Assembly: GCA_029260735.1 (NCBI GenBank)
Contig: JAJDCR010000032.1
Span: 1-32,694 of the forward strand
Source: Planctomycetota bacterium
GTDB taxonomy: Bacteria > Planctomycetota > Uabimicrobiia > Uabimicrobiales > Uabimicrobiaceae
Reading direction: 5' to 3'
DNA length: 32,694 nt
The notes under the pieces were generated by a model. That model searched no databases, had not been told where the DNA came from, and saw only the letters and a program-made list of their open reading frames with translations. The first letter of the stretch is position 1. Each line of letters opens with the position of its first letter. Both the position numbers and the translations under genes were made by a program. Below, piece by piece: positions 7,222 to 15,561 of the stretch.

Positions 7222-7794
7222 TTAGAGGCTTTTCCAAGAACCTGCTGGTATAGAGCCAACAACTATACGATCTTGAGTGTTAAAATTGGATGCTGTCACC
7301 AAGTTCGTTAAGTCTGTGATTTGTTCGTCGGTCGTAATTTCAGTAGCAAAGAGACGATTGGCTTCGTCTCCGTAGAAAGCTCTCCCGCCGTTATTCAAAC
7401 TTCGAGGAAAAGCCAAGTAGACAAATTTGCTCGCGTCAGAGTCAGCGGGGTCAGGAGTTGCCCCAAAGTTAGTTTGAGAGTTGGAGAAATAGCGAAACTC
7501 GTACCCACCTTTTGTTACTTGCTGATTAAAAAACTCTCGAAAGTGTTTTTGGTCTTGTATTCTGGTTTGACCGATAGCTCCCTGGGGAGAGCGCCAATAA
7601 AACTGCCCCTCGTTTTGACTGGGAAAACTAGCCGATGCAGTAACAAAACTTCTCGCGGTGCCCAAAGCCGCTCTTTCGTTGGATGCTTTGCGGGCACTAA
7701 GGATTCCAGGAATGGCAATCGAAGCAATAACGGCAATAATAGCAATTACAATCATGAGCTCGATTAAAGTGAAAGCGTTTTGACGTTTTTTCAT
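7222..7794 (-). CDS. Pseudopilin-like protein (prepilin-type N-terminus)
   Basis: Predicted 190-residue protein. MKKRQNA precedes FTLIELMIVIAIIA, so the prepilin cleavage would be A-F instead of the canonical G-F; Glu at +5 is present and the hydrophobic helix is typical. The C-terminal domain carries FVYLAFPRSLNNGGRAFYGD and NRLF, matching the paralogues at 1-217 and 305-829. GGAG lies 7 bases before the ATG. It stands alone on the minus strand, convergent with the TMTC-like gene. Processing by a prepilin peptidase encoded elsewhere and assembly in a type II secretion or pilus-like machine are expected from the family; the actual function is unknown. Confidence 0.87.
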   Translation of the reverse strand: MKKRQNAFTLIELMIVIAIIAVIASIAIPGILSARKASNERAALGTARSFVTASASFPSQNEGQFYWRSPQGAIGQTRIQDQKHFREFFNQQVTKGGYEFRYFSNSQTNFGATPDPADSDASKFVYLAFPRSLNNGGRAFYGDEANRLFATEITTDEQITDLTNLVTASNFNTQDRIVVGSIPAGSWKSL

Positions 7795-8232
7795 AGCTTG
7801 GCTCCATTTTCAATTTTTTCCATTTTCTGCTCAGAGTTATTTTGTTTAAATATATTACGATTACGAATTAAAAATCATTTTTGTTTAGTAAAATTGAAAT
7901 AGTCGTGTAATATTCTTAAAGTTTAGAGTAACGAATATAAAACTCAAATGCTATTTCTTTTTAAAAATCCCGCTTTCTTCAGTCAAATGAAAATATTTTT
8001 TCTTTTTTCAAATCGGGCTGTAAGTTAATTAAAATGGAATCCAGAATCCAGAATCCAGTAGCCAGAATCCAGTAGGGAAATCCAAAAACTTCCCTGAGAT
8101 GTTTTTTTCTGTTTTTTCTACTGGATTCTGGCTACTGGATTCTGGATTCCCTAAAAAACGCTTAACTTTGCCGAAATAAAACCTAAAAATACGCTTTTTC
8201 TCTGCCAAATATAGGAAAATAAAGGAGTTGTT
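7795..8232. other. Divergent intergenic region, 438 bases
   Basis: This spacer separates the 5' ends of the pseudopilin gene (minus) and the HAD phosphatase gene (plus). The first 240 bases are very AT-rich without a convincing feature. The remainder holds the long inverted repeat at 8044-8149. A GGAG ribosome-binding site at 8224-8227 serves the phosphatase. Confidence 0.5.
8044..8149. repeat. 32-bp perfect inverted repeat built of CCAGAATCCAGTAG units
   Basis: Bases 8044-8075 are the exact reverse complement of 8118-8149, with a 42-base loop. The left arm holds two tandem CCAGAATCCAGTAG units, preceded by a further partial CCAGAAT unit. No T-run follows the right arm, and it lies upstream of two divergent genes, so it is unlikely to be a simple terminator. 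It looks like a dispersed palindromic repeat; no second copy is in the window. Confidence 0.8.
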
Positions 8233-8796
8233 ATTAAAAGATCTAACTTTAAGGAAGAGCTGGATGAAACTTGGTCCTTATTTTTAGATAGGGATGGAGT
8301 TATCAATAGAAAACTAGAAGATGATTATGTGAAAACTTGGGAAGAATTTACTTTTTTACCTCAAGTTCTTCCCGCGATAGCTTTTCTCTCAAAGAAATTT
8401 TCCCAGATTTTTATTGTAACTAATCAACGGGGAATTGCTCGTAAGCTTATGACAAGAAATGACCTGGAGATAGTTCATGAGAAAATGCTCGACTGCATCA
8501 AGAAAGAAGGAGGAAGGATAGAGCAAATATATTATAGTCCCGATGATCGTGACCAGGGAAGCCAAACCAGAAAACCAGAAATAGGGATGGCCTTGCAAGC
8601 CAGAAAGGATTTTCCCCAAGTGGATTTTAGAAAATCTATTATGGTGGGGGATTCTCTTTGTGACTTACAGTTTGGCCGTAAAGCAGGAATGAAAACAGTT
8701 TTTCTAAGCTCTGCAAAAGAAAAACGGAACGAATATGAAGGTCTTTTTGATCTTACTTTTGCGAATCTTTATCAGTTTTCCCAAACTATTGTTTAG
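8233..8796 (+). CDS. HAD-superfamily phosphatase, GmhB/HisB-N-like
   Basis: Predicted 187-residue phosphatase. Motif I is FLDRDGVIN (nucleophile Asp19, acid/base Asp21), motif II is VTNQ (about 63), motif III Lys lies in RKPEIGM, motif IV is VGDSLCDLQ. The length fits the D-glycero-D-manno-heptose-1,7-bisphosphate 7-phosphatase family. No in-frame ATG exists. The first in-frame GTG (8329) would delete motif I, so the start must be upstream: ATT at 8233, with GGAG at 8224-8227 and 5-base spacing, or CTG at 8260 after AAGGA. The cysteine zinc loop of classic GmhB is replaced by YSPDDRDQGSQTRKP. The substrate is therefore uncertain. Its 3' end overlaps the convergent gene by 11 bases. Confidence 0.82.
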   Translation: MKRSNFKEELDETWSLFLDRDGVINRKLEDDYVKTWEEFTFLPQVLPAIAFLSKKFSQIFIVTNQRGIARKLMTRNDLEIVHEKMLDCIKKEGGRIEQIYYSPDDRDQGSQTRKPEIGMALQARKDFPQVDFRKSIMVGDSLCDLQFGRKAGMKTVFLSSAKEKRNEYEGLFDLTFANLYQFSQTIV

Positions 8797-9160
8797 GTTT
8801 TTTACTCCGAGAGCTTCTTCCTTCCCCACTTTCTTTTTTCTTCTTTTTCTTGGGAGCTCCTTTAGATTTTGAGAGACTTTTGTGTCTGGAAGCTTTCTTG
8901 AACTTATCTGGAGTGCTGTCTTTTTTGCACATCTTAGCGATGTTATTCAATTTACGCTGAGTTACTTGATTGCTTTCCCAGAGCTTTTCAACCCCTTCTA
9001 TGGTTTTTCTTGTCGCCGGAATTTCATCATACAACTCTGCCAAATACTCTAACCTCTCACAGAGTAACTGAGATAAAACAATAGTCTCAGCACTCAATTG
9101 AACTGCTGCTGCCTGAACGTCTTCTTCCTCTAATATAATTTCTTCATCTTGCTCTGACAT
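8786..9160 (-). CDS. Small protein, acidic N-terminus and Lys/Ser-rich tail, unknown function
   Basis: Predicted 124-residue protein. The first 25 residues are strongly acidic (DEEIILEEEDV), the middle (about 25-85) is a helical region, and the last 40 residues are a low-complexity basic tail with KKKKKK and repeated SK/SR pairs. Such tails often bind nucleic acid or membranes; this is inference. The ATG at 9160 is chosen over one at 9175 because AAGG sits 8 bases before it. The 3' end overlaps the convergent phosphatase gene by 11 bases. I do not recognise a family. Confidence 0.65.
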   Translation of the reverse strand: MSEQDEEIILEEEDVQAAAVQLSAETIVLSQLLCERLEYLAELYDEIPATRKTIEGVEKLWESNQVTQRKLNNIAKMCKKDSTPDKFKKASRHKSLSKSKGAPKKKKKKESGEGRSSRSKKPKQ

Positions 9161-9377
9161 TTCTTTTGCCTTCATTCTGATATTTTTAAATAAAAATTAA
9201 GACCTTCCTCCTGCTGCGGAGGAATCTTACATCTGGGCATCTTAACAGTCATTTTAGAATTTGTCGAGATTTTTTGTCTATCTTTTTCATTTTCTATTTC
9301 TCTTAAAACTTGCTAAAAGATACCCTTAGCTTAGTCATTTACGAGAGCCTTATATTTCTAGAATTAAGGAGATTTTT

Positions 9378-10205
9378 ATGCCCCAACTGAATCTTACCAA
9401 AACCGCAATCGCTATGATTCACGTTCCCGCTTTACCAGGAACTCCTCAAAACAATTTAAACATAGCAGAAATTTGCCACCACTGCCAAGAGGAGGCCAAA
9501 CTGTATCGACAAGCTCAGGTCGATGCGATTGCTATTGAGAATATGCACGATATTCCTTATCTCAAGGGAAAGGTAGGGCCGGAAATTATTGCTTCGATGA
9601 CAATGGTGGCCCGTGCTGTAAAAGAGGAATTTTTAGGGCCTATAGGAATACAAATTCTAGCAGCGGCTAACCAAGAGGCTCTCGCGGTTGCTTTGGCAGC
9701 TGATTTGGACTTTATTCGAGCGGAGGGGTTTGTTTTTGGACATCTCGCAGATGAGGGATATATCGACAGTTGTGCAGGAGAGCTTCTACGCTATCGTAAA
9801 CAAATAGGGGCAGAAAAAATTCAAGTCTTTACCGATATTAAGAAAAAACACAGCTCTCATAGTATCAGTTCCGACTTAGGGATTGTAGAAACTGCCCAGG
9901 CCGCAGATTTTTTTCTCTCTGATGGGGTTATTATCACGGGAGGGCATACGGGGAGTGCCCCTGATCTAAAAGAAATATCGCAGGTTCGTTCAGCTATATC
10001 TCTTCCCGTGATTTTAGGTTCAGGTATTACTGTAGAGAACTTGGAAGATTTTTTTCCTCTAGCCGATGCTTTCATCGTGGGTTCTTTTTTCAAAGAAGAG
10101 GGGCACTGGAAAAACCCTTTGAGCTTTAAGCGAACTCAAGCTTTCATGGAAAAACTAAACTCTTTGCGTCTCACTCTTCAACCAAACGAGTGTCCCAAAT
10201 CTTAA
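9378..10205 (+). CDS. BtpA/SgcQ family TIM-barrel protein
   Basis: Predicted 275-residue cytoplasmic protein with BtpA/SgcQ family features over its full length: IAMIHVPALPGTP at the start, AIAIENMHDIPY (about 50-62), IRAEGFVFGHLADEGY (about 113-128), then GVIITGGHTGSAPDL and VILGSGITVENL, phosphate-site-like loops of a TIM barrel, and a final ADAFIVGSFFKEEG. BtpA was named for a role in stabilising photosystem I in cyanobacteria, while SgcQ belongs to a sugar-phosphate locus; in non-phototrophs the reaction is unknown. AAGGAG precedes the ATG with 6-base spacing. The 3' end overlaps the convergent kinase gene by 35 bases. Confidence 0.85.
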   Translation: MPQLNLTKTAIAMIHVPALPGTPQNNLNIAEICHHCQEEAKLYRQAQVDAIAIENMHDIPYLKGKVGPEIIASMTMVARAVKEEFLGPIGIQILAAANQEALAVALAADLDFIRAEGFVFGHLADEGYIDSCAGELLRYRKQIGAEKIQVFTDIKKKHSSHSISSDLGIVETAQAADFFLSDGVIITGGHTGSAPDLKEISQVRSAISLPVILGSGITVENLEDFFPLADAFIVGSFFKEEGHWKNPLSFKRTQAFMEKLNSLRLTLQPNECPKS

Positions 10206-13200
10206 TATGACCATCACCACTGCCGGTGATCAATTGTTTTCCGTCAGAGCTAAAAAGACAGGCCGTGATTTTTTTTTGCTGAGTTGTTATAGTGAGTAAT
10301 GCCTTGTGTGAGCTATACTTTACTAGAGAATCACTAGAAGCATCCCAGATACGAATACTCCGGTCTCCTCCTGTCGAAACAATCCTTTTTCCATCGTTGG
10401 TGAAAAGACAAGACCACACTCCGCGCGTGTGGCCTTCGTAAGTCGCTAATATATTTCCACTATAGCGATCCCAAACAAAGAGATTATTCTTACCCTCGTA
10501 TCCCAAACTGCCAGAAACTATTTTCTTTCCATCGGGACTAAAAGAGGCATCATGGCAAAAACCTTGGTGTCGTTTAAATACTTGCTCGGTTTCTCCTTGG
10601 AGATTTACTACCATTATTTTTCCACGCCACAAGGTTAGAACCATAGATTGCCCATCAGGGGCAAAGTTAATTCTCGAAATTTGTTGGCCTATGGTAATTT
10701 CTCTAATACGCTCCCAAGTCTTTGTATCCCAAAGAATCACTTTACCATCTTCTCCGCAAGTAGCCAGCATGCTTTTATCTGGGCTAAGTTTACCATCATT
10801 ACATTTATCGTGAGCCCAAATCCTTTTTTTTTCTTTTCCACTCTCTAGATCCCAAATAATCACTGTGCCGTCAATACTAGCGGAAGTCACTTCATTTCTA
10901 GAAGGAAGAAACTCGCAATGGCGAGTTGCTAGAATGTGTCCTTGGAAAGGGATATTTTCTTTTGTTGGCTTAGGAGTTTTATAGGGACGACGTGTTTGAA
11001 AATCCCACAATTTAGGACCAGAAATAGGTTTTATCCCTGCTGAAATTAAAGAATTCTCAGGATTCAGAGAAAGACTATAAATGAAAGATCCTTTTTCAGA
11101 TAAAGTCGTCGGATTTTGTTTTTTCCGGGCATCCTTATTCCAAAGTTTTAGCTTGTTATCCTCTCCAACAGAAACTAGGTGTGTGTTATCTGCCGCGAAT
11201 TGGCACGTAAGTACACGACCCAAATGGCCTGTTAAAGTCACAATTTTTTCTGCATCTTGTGCATTGTAGATGATAATATTGTTGTCGTTTCCGGCAGAAA
11301 CGAAAAACTTCCCATTGGGGCTGTAAGAGCACGTCTCAACAGTTTCTCGATGATCTTGAAGGGTAAAAATACTTGTTCCACTGCTTAAATCCCAAACTCG
11401 AATACTGTTATCACTTGAGGCCGAGATAAGTCTTTTTCCGTCGGGGCTAAACTGACAATCATTCACGTTATCTTGGTGGCCTTTCAACACTTTGATTTTT
11501 TGTTTTGTCCGTAAATCCCAAATGCTAATTTCCCAATCTTGTCCGGCAGAGGCAAGAATATAACCATTCGGATGAAAAGCACAAGTAATAACATCGTTAT
11601 TCCAAACCCTAGCTTCGTAGGGGGCCAATTTGCAAATAATTTTGCCGTCAGAAATATTACGAACAATAACGGCAAAATAATCGTTTGGGTTGTTATCAAT
11701 GACAACATGACTAGTGGCTAGCCATTTACCATCGGGAGAAAAAGCACAAGAGTTTATCCTAAGAGGGTAGGTGAGATCTTGTTTTTTCTCTCCTCTTTGA
11801 GCATCCCAGATGATCACTTTTTTATCAAAGCCAGACGAAGCAATAGTCAAACCATCGGGACTGTAAACGCAATGAGAAACCCTTTTTTTATGCCCTTTGA
11901 GCTGAAAGATTTCTTTCCCTTCAGACAAACTCCAAACACTTATTATTCCTCTCATTGCAATAGCAACTCTAGATCCGTAAGGACTCAGAGAGCAGTGCTG
12001 GCTTTTTTTCGCGAGAGACCAACTCTTTTGTTCTAAGTGTCCTTTTTTATTAAGCCAAAGCCACTCCCAATTCCTTTTATTTAGAGGGACTTGCTCAGGA
12101 TCATTTAGAATTGTTTTAGCTTTTTTAAGTTCATCGTCCTCAATCAGTTTATCCGCTAAGGTTAAATTGGAGAAATACACGGCATCCAGAGCTCTACGAT
12201 GAGACTGTTCAGCTTGTTTTTTCGCATCCATCGTCTTGTGCATTTCTGCTTCGAGTTGCTCTTGTTGTTCCTTCAGTTTTTCCTGCTGTTTTTCAGCAAA
12301 CTGCCGTGCGATAATAGCTTTTTTTTCTTGCTCTTGGGCTTTATTTTTTGCTTTAAGAGCGATTTCTTTTTCTTCTTGTATTTTAGTGACAAAAAGAACT
12401 AAACTAAAAATTATAATGAGAGTGGCGCCAAGTGATACAAAGGTAATCGCTTTGTTTCGTAAAAACCATTTGCGTAGACGAGTGGCTGTGTTTGCTGGTT
12501 TTGCTTTAACAGGCTTATTTTCGAGAAAATTTTGGAAATCTTGGGCTAAAGTCTTCGCGCTAACATAGCGCTTATTCGCTTTTTTTTCTAAGCATTTTAA
12601 GCAAATTGCTTCCAAGTCTAGAGGAATATCAGGATTGAGCATACGAGGAGAAAGAGGCTCTTCCGAATAAACTTGTCGTAAAATGTTGAGGTAAGAAGAG
12701 CCTTGGAAAGGCGGACGACCAGTAAGAGCTTCATAAAGAGAAGCTCCCAGGGCGTATATATCTGTCCTCCGGTCGACATTTCTCCCATCGGCTTGCTCAG
12801 GAGGCATATAGGCTGGAGTTCCCATCATCCCTCCCGTCATAGAAAGCTTCTCCTCTGCTCCTTCCACCTTCACCAAGCCAAAATCCATAATACGAGGCTC
12901 ATGTTTTTTTGTTAGCATAATATTGGCGGGTTTAATGTCTCGATGAACAATATTGTTTTCGTGAGCGCATTGGAGTCCTTCGCTACATTTTTTGAATATC
13001 GTTGCCATTTTTTTATAGTCGAGCTTACCGCTCTTGATTAAGCTCGATAGATTACTGCCCTCAATGTACTCCATGGTAAAGTAGTTTTGAGGTTTTTCCC
13101 CTACTTCGTAAACGTTGATAATATAAGGATGATCTAGCTTCGCTGTGGCCCGTGCTTCCCGCATAAATCTTTTCACCTGATATTCATTCACCTGCTCGCC

Positions 13201-13647
13201 AGAAAGAATGAGCTTAAGAGCGACCATCCGATCAAGTTTTGTGTCATAGGCCTGAAAAACAACCCCCATTCCTCCTCGTCCCAGTTCTTTTTCTAGTTTG
13301 TAGTGAGCAAACATTTGTCCTACTTCAAGATGGGAAACAAGGGAGGATGAAATAGGTGAGGCAGTTAGATTTTTCTCAGGAGATCGATTAGCAGGAGCAT
13401 TTTGGGTTTTTAAGAGAGCTTCCATTGTCTCAGGAACTTGCATCATCTCCTGGATTTTTTGACAAATTGTTGCCATTTGCTCAGAGGAAAGATAACCTTT
13501 GGCAACAATTATTTTCTGGAGAGGAGTGTAATTATGGGATTGGTTTGATTTTTCGACTAAATCAAGACATTCTCTGATTTTCAATTCAGGTAGAATATTA
13601 TGCTTCAAGAGGATATTGGCTAAAAAGCGGTCGTTCTTTTCTACCAT
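10171..13647 (-). CDS. Membrane Ser/Thr protein kinase with C-terminal WD40 propeller repeats
   Basis: Predicted 1158-residue protein. An N-terminal helical region (about 1-75, with GYLSSEQM) precedes a complete Hanks-type kinase: glycine loop GRGGMG (123-128), Lys145, HRD (235-237), DFG (255-257), TPAYMPPEQ (277-285). A membrane helix at about 399-421 is followed by a Gln/Glu/Lys-rich coiled coil (about 424-485). The rest (about 545-1158) is a run of WD40 repeats (FSPDGK...WD pattern), enough for two propellers, on the far side of the membrane. All catalytic residues are present. Such kinase-WD40 fusions are common in planctomycetes. The propellers may sense or scaffold an envelope ligand; substrates are unknown. 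AAAGGA precedes the ATG; the gene is monocistronic. Confidence 0.93.
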   Translation of the reverse strand: MVEKNDRFLANILLKHNILPELKIRECLDLVEKSNQSHNYTPLQKIIVAKGYLSSEQMATICQKIQEMMQVPETMEALLKTQNAPANRSPEKNLTASPISSSLVSHLEVGQMFAHYKLEKELGRGGMGVVFQAYDTKLDRMVALKLILSGEQVNEYQVKRFMREARATAKLDHPYIINVYEVGEKPQNYFTMEYIEGSNLSSLIKSGKLDYKKMATIFKKCSEGLQCAHENNIVHRDIKPANIMLTKKHEPRIMDFGLVKVEGAEEKLSMTGGMMGTPAYMPPEQADGRNVDRRTDIYALGASLYEALTGRPPFQGSSYLNILRQVYSEEPLSPRMLNPDIPLDLEAICLKCLEKKANKRYVSAKTLAQDFQNFLENKPVKAKPANTATRLRKWFLRNKAITFVSLGATLIIIFSLVLFVTKIQEEKEIALKAKNKAQEQEKKAIIARQFAEKQQEKLKEQQEQLEAEMHKTMDAKKQAEQSHRRALDAVYFSNLTLADKLIEDDELKKAKTILNDPEQVPLNKRNWEWLWLNKKGHLEQKSWSLAKKSQHCSLSPYGSRVAIAMRGIISVWSLSEGKEIFQLKGHKKRVSHCVYSPDGLTIASSGFDKKVIIWDAQRGEKKQDLTYPLRINSCAFSPDGKWLATSHVVIDNNPNDYFAVIVRNISDGKIICKLAPYEARVWNNDVITCAFHPNGYILASAGQDWEISIWDLRTKQKIKVLKGHQDNVNDCQFSPDGKRLISASSDNSIRVWDLSSGTSIFTLQDHRETVETCSYSPNGKFFVSAGNDNNIIIYNAQDAEKIVTLTGHLGRVLTCQFAADNTHLVSVGEDNKLKLWNKDARKKQNPTTLSEKGSFIYSLSLNPENSLISAGIKPISGPKLWDFQTRRPYKTPKPTKENIPFQGHILATRHCEFLPSRNEVTSASIDGTVIIWDLESGKEKKRIWAHDKCNDGKLSPDKSMLATCGEDGKVILWDTKTWERIREITIGQQISRINFAPDGQSMVLTLWRGKIMVVNLQGETEQVFKRHQGFCHDASFSPDGKKIVSGSLGYEGKNNLFVWDRYSGNILATYEGHTRGVWSCLFTNDGKRIVSTGGDRSIRIWDASSDSLVKYSSHKALLTITTQQKKITACLFSSDGKQLITGSGDGHIKIWDTRLVEE

Positions 13648-13847
13648 TCAATTTTCCTTTACCTTCGTCCTAGTTATTTATAATGATGTGGGACTATCCA
13701 AATTATACGGAAATTAAGAGAAAATTTCAGAAATTTTGAAAATATAGAGAAGATTCTCTTGCGAAAGTACTATTTTCTCTATAAACTTATTAAAAGCTTA
13801 AGATTATTTATAAAGAGATTCTATACCTACTTTAGAAAGAGTTGGCT

Positions 13848-14402
13848 ATGAAACTACTCCTAACTTTAACTCTCCTTTTTATTTTCCCCTGTTTTACTTG
13901 GGCAGTTCCTATTTTTGGGGCTAGTTTTGAAATCAATGGCAGTTTTTCAGGTAATGCTTCCTCTATTTTAGGAGCGCACGATGATCAATTCATCCAAATA
14001 GACAGTGGAACATCAGTAACGGTTAGTTTTGCAGAAGGCTCATCTGCTTTAGCAGATGGAACTAACGCTTTTGATTTAAGAGTTCACACCTTCGATGAAC
14101 CTGCTCCTGTTAATGGAGAGATTTTTATTAGCGCGGATGGGACAAATTTTATTTCTCTGGGCATTTTTTCTGATGCTAATCCTCCCAATCATGTTTTAGA
14201 TTTTGATCTAGATATTTTAGGCTTCACTCATGTGGTTGCTGTTCGTATTATCGATGTCTCCGGAACAGCTGATGGATTTGACTTGGATGCAATTGAGGGG
14301 TTTGAAGGAGGTTTAACTCCTAATCCTGTTCCTGAGCCAAGTAGTCTAGTTTCTTTGCTTTTTGGAATAGGATTGTGTTTTGTCTGGAAAACAAAAAAAT
14401 AG
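13848..14402 (+). CDS. PEP-CTERM sorting-domain protein
   Basis: Predicted 184-residue secreted protein. It has a signal peptide (MKLLLTLTLLFIFPCFTWA), an Asp/Gly/Ser-rich beta-type mature region (with DLDAIEGFEGG near its end), then VPEPSS followed by a hydrophobic segment and a basic end (KTKK). That tripartite end is the PEP-CTERM signal recognised by exosortase, which processes and sorts proteins to the surface or extracellular matrix. No exosortase is in the window. The ATG at 13848 is preferred to an in-frame TTG at 13842 because of the GAG-rich site just upstream. The mature domain resembles no enzyme I know. Confidence 0.85.
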   Translation: MKLLLTLTLLFIFPCFTWAVPIFGASFEINGSFSGNASSILGAHDDQFIQIDSGTSVTVSFAEGSSALADGTNAFDLRVHTFDEPAPVNGEIFISADGTNFISLGIFSDANPPNHVLDFDLDILGFTHVVAVRIIDVSGTADGFDLDAIEGFEGGLTPNPVPEPSSLVSLLFGIGLCFVWKTKK

Positions 14403-14409
14403 ATTTTGA

Positions 14410-15411
14410 TCAGATTTTTTCTTCTTTCTGAGAAGAAAAGGTGATTGTTTGCATAGGATTTTTTCCTTCTTGTCGTGAAACTTTCATTTCCCAACCCATT
14501 TCACGACAAAGTTTCTTGATTTTCTCAAGAACTTTTTTCCCCTCTGTATCTCGCCACCAAATATCCAAAGTTCCTTGAAGTTCTTTCGCTTTTATTGAGG
14601 GATTTTCGGGCTCAATGTCTTGCTTTGGACGAGAGCTTTCTCTTTTTAATTTCTTGAGAGCTTTGTCAACAGGCACTAGATGATGTAAATTTTTCGCTAA
14701 AGTTGCTTTCTCGCAAACTTCAACAAATTTTTGCCATGATTCAGAGTGAATTTTGCCCTTATGATGGAGTTCTAACACATCCAGCCAGTGTTGAGCTTTA
14801 GGAGAATCTTGTTTTTGGAAGCATTTTTGAACAGAATGAGGTATTTCCAGCTCATTCATTTTTTGCCAAGTTTTGCGAATTTGACCGTACTTAACGTAAG
14901 ACCAATGGAGGCCTACTCCTCTGGCCAGTTGTTCATCGACGCGAATTTTTTCTTTGGCTTTTTTGCCTTTTTTTTGTTGTTCTTGGGCTTTTTTTTGATA
15001 AACCTGACGTAAAGTATTCTCTGCGACCATAAAACGACTAAACCAGTCTCTCGTAGAAAAAGTATATTCATCTTGAGCATTTGTTTGAATAGATGCTTCG
15101 ACTGCTTCGTCTTCAGAAGAAAAAGACAAAATTTGGGCAGGTATTTTTTGCCATTTTAGTTTTTGAGCAGAGGCAAAACGGTGGTGACCACTAATCAGTA
15201 TATAATCTTTATTTTGGCGCCACAAAAGAACCGGAACAAGCATCCCTTTTTTCTGAATATCGTCTGTTAGTCTGTCAACCCCTTCTAAATCCAGCTGATA
15301 GTGACGAAATTTTTCTGGTTTTAGAATAATTTTTTCTAAAGGAATTTGTTCTAAGGAAGAGCTTTCCCTAGAAAGGCTTGCGCTTTTAACCACGGTGGAT
15401 GAACTTTCCAT
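14410..15411 (-). CDS. ParB N-terminal-domain (ParB/Srx-like) protein, solitary
   Basis: Predicted 333-residue protein. Residues about 22-97 form a ParB-type N-terminal domain: EQIPLEKIILKPEKFR, a GVDRLTDDIQKKGMLVPVLL helix-strand unit and ISGHHRFASAQKL, where GHHR (75-78) stands in for the GERR/GxRR box that binds nucleotide in ParB and sulfiredoxin folds. Residues about 110-300 are helical and Lys-rich with no recognised domain. No ParA lies next to it and no parS-like cluster was seen, so a chromosome-partition role is not supported. It may belong to the varied non-partition ParB-domain proteins. It is convergent with the PEP-CTERM gene, 7 bases apart. Confidence 0.75.
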   Translation of the reverse strand: MESSSTVVKSASLSRESSSLEQIPLEKIILKPEKFRHYQLDLEGVDRLTDDIQKKGMLVPVLLWRQNKDYILISGHHRFASAQKLKWQKIPAQILSFSSEDEAVEASIQTNAQDEYTFSTRDWFSRFMVAENTLRQVYQKKAQEQQKKGKKAKEKIRVDEQLARGVGLHWSYVKYGQIRKTWQKMNELEIPHSVQKCFQKQDSPKAQHWLDVLELHHKGKIHSESWQKFVEVCEKATLAKNLHHLVPVDKALKKLKRESSRPKQDIEPENPSIKAKELQGTLDIWWRDTEGKKVLEKIKKLCREMGWEMKVSRQEGKNPMQTITFSSQKEEKI

Positions 15412-15508
15412 TTCAAAACATTAAGGAATTTGTGGAATTAAAAATGAGGGCTCTTGGTCAGTTGTTGTCTATTCTAAAAGTATTTAGGGGGAAACCAAAA
15501 AATATTGA

Positions 15509-15548
15509 TTTCCCACTTTTTTATTAACTTAGCCAAGCAAGTGGGAAA
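15509..15548 (-). terminator. Hairpin after the small acidic gene
   Basis: AAGTGGGAAA (15539-15548) pairs with TTTCCCACTT (15509-15518), a perfect 10-bp stem with a 20-base loop, 13 bases beyond the stop of the minus-strand gene at 15562-15936. Downstream on that strand the sequence is TCAATATTTTTTGG. A plausible terminator, although the loop is long and the T-run is not immediate. Confidence 0.5.
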
Positions 15549-15561
15549 GAAAGATTTAGAT

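Noticed and set aside
9205..9224. TTCCTCC-TGCTGC-GGAGGAA hairpin between divergent genes
   Set aside because: Only 7 bp, not near a stop codon, and no T-run. Likely chance.
12236..12568. Plus-strand frame of 110 codons, Ser/Cys/Phe-rich
   Set aside because: It is antisense to the Gln/Glu/Lys-rich coiled coil of the kinase and has the composition expected of a shadow.
14417..14440. TTTTCTTC/GAAGAAAA hairpin after the first PEP-CTERM gene
   Set aside because: It lies inside the coding end of the ParB-like gene and is a low-complexity A/T-rich match.
14410..15411. parABS partition locus
   Set aside because: No ParA, no clustered parS-like inverted repeats and a divergent ParB tail.
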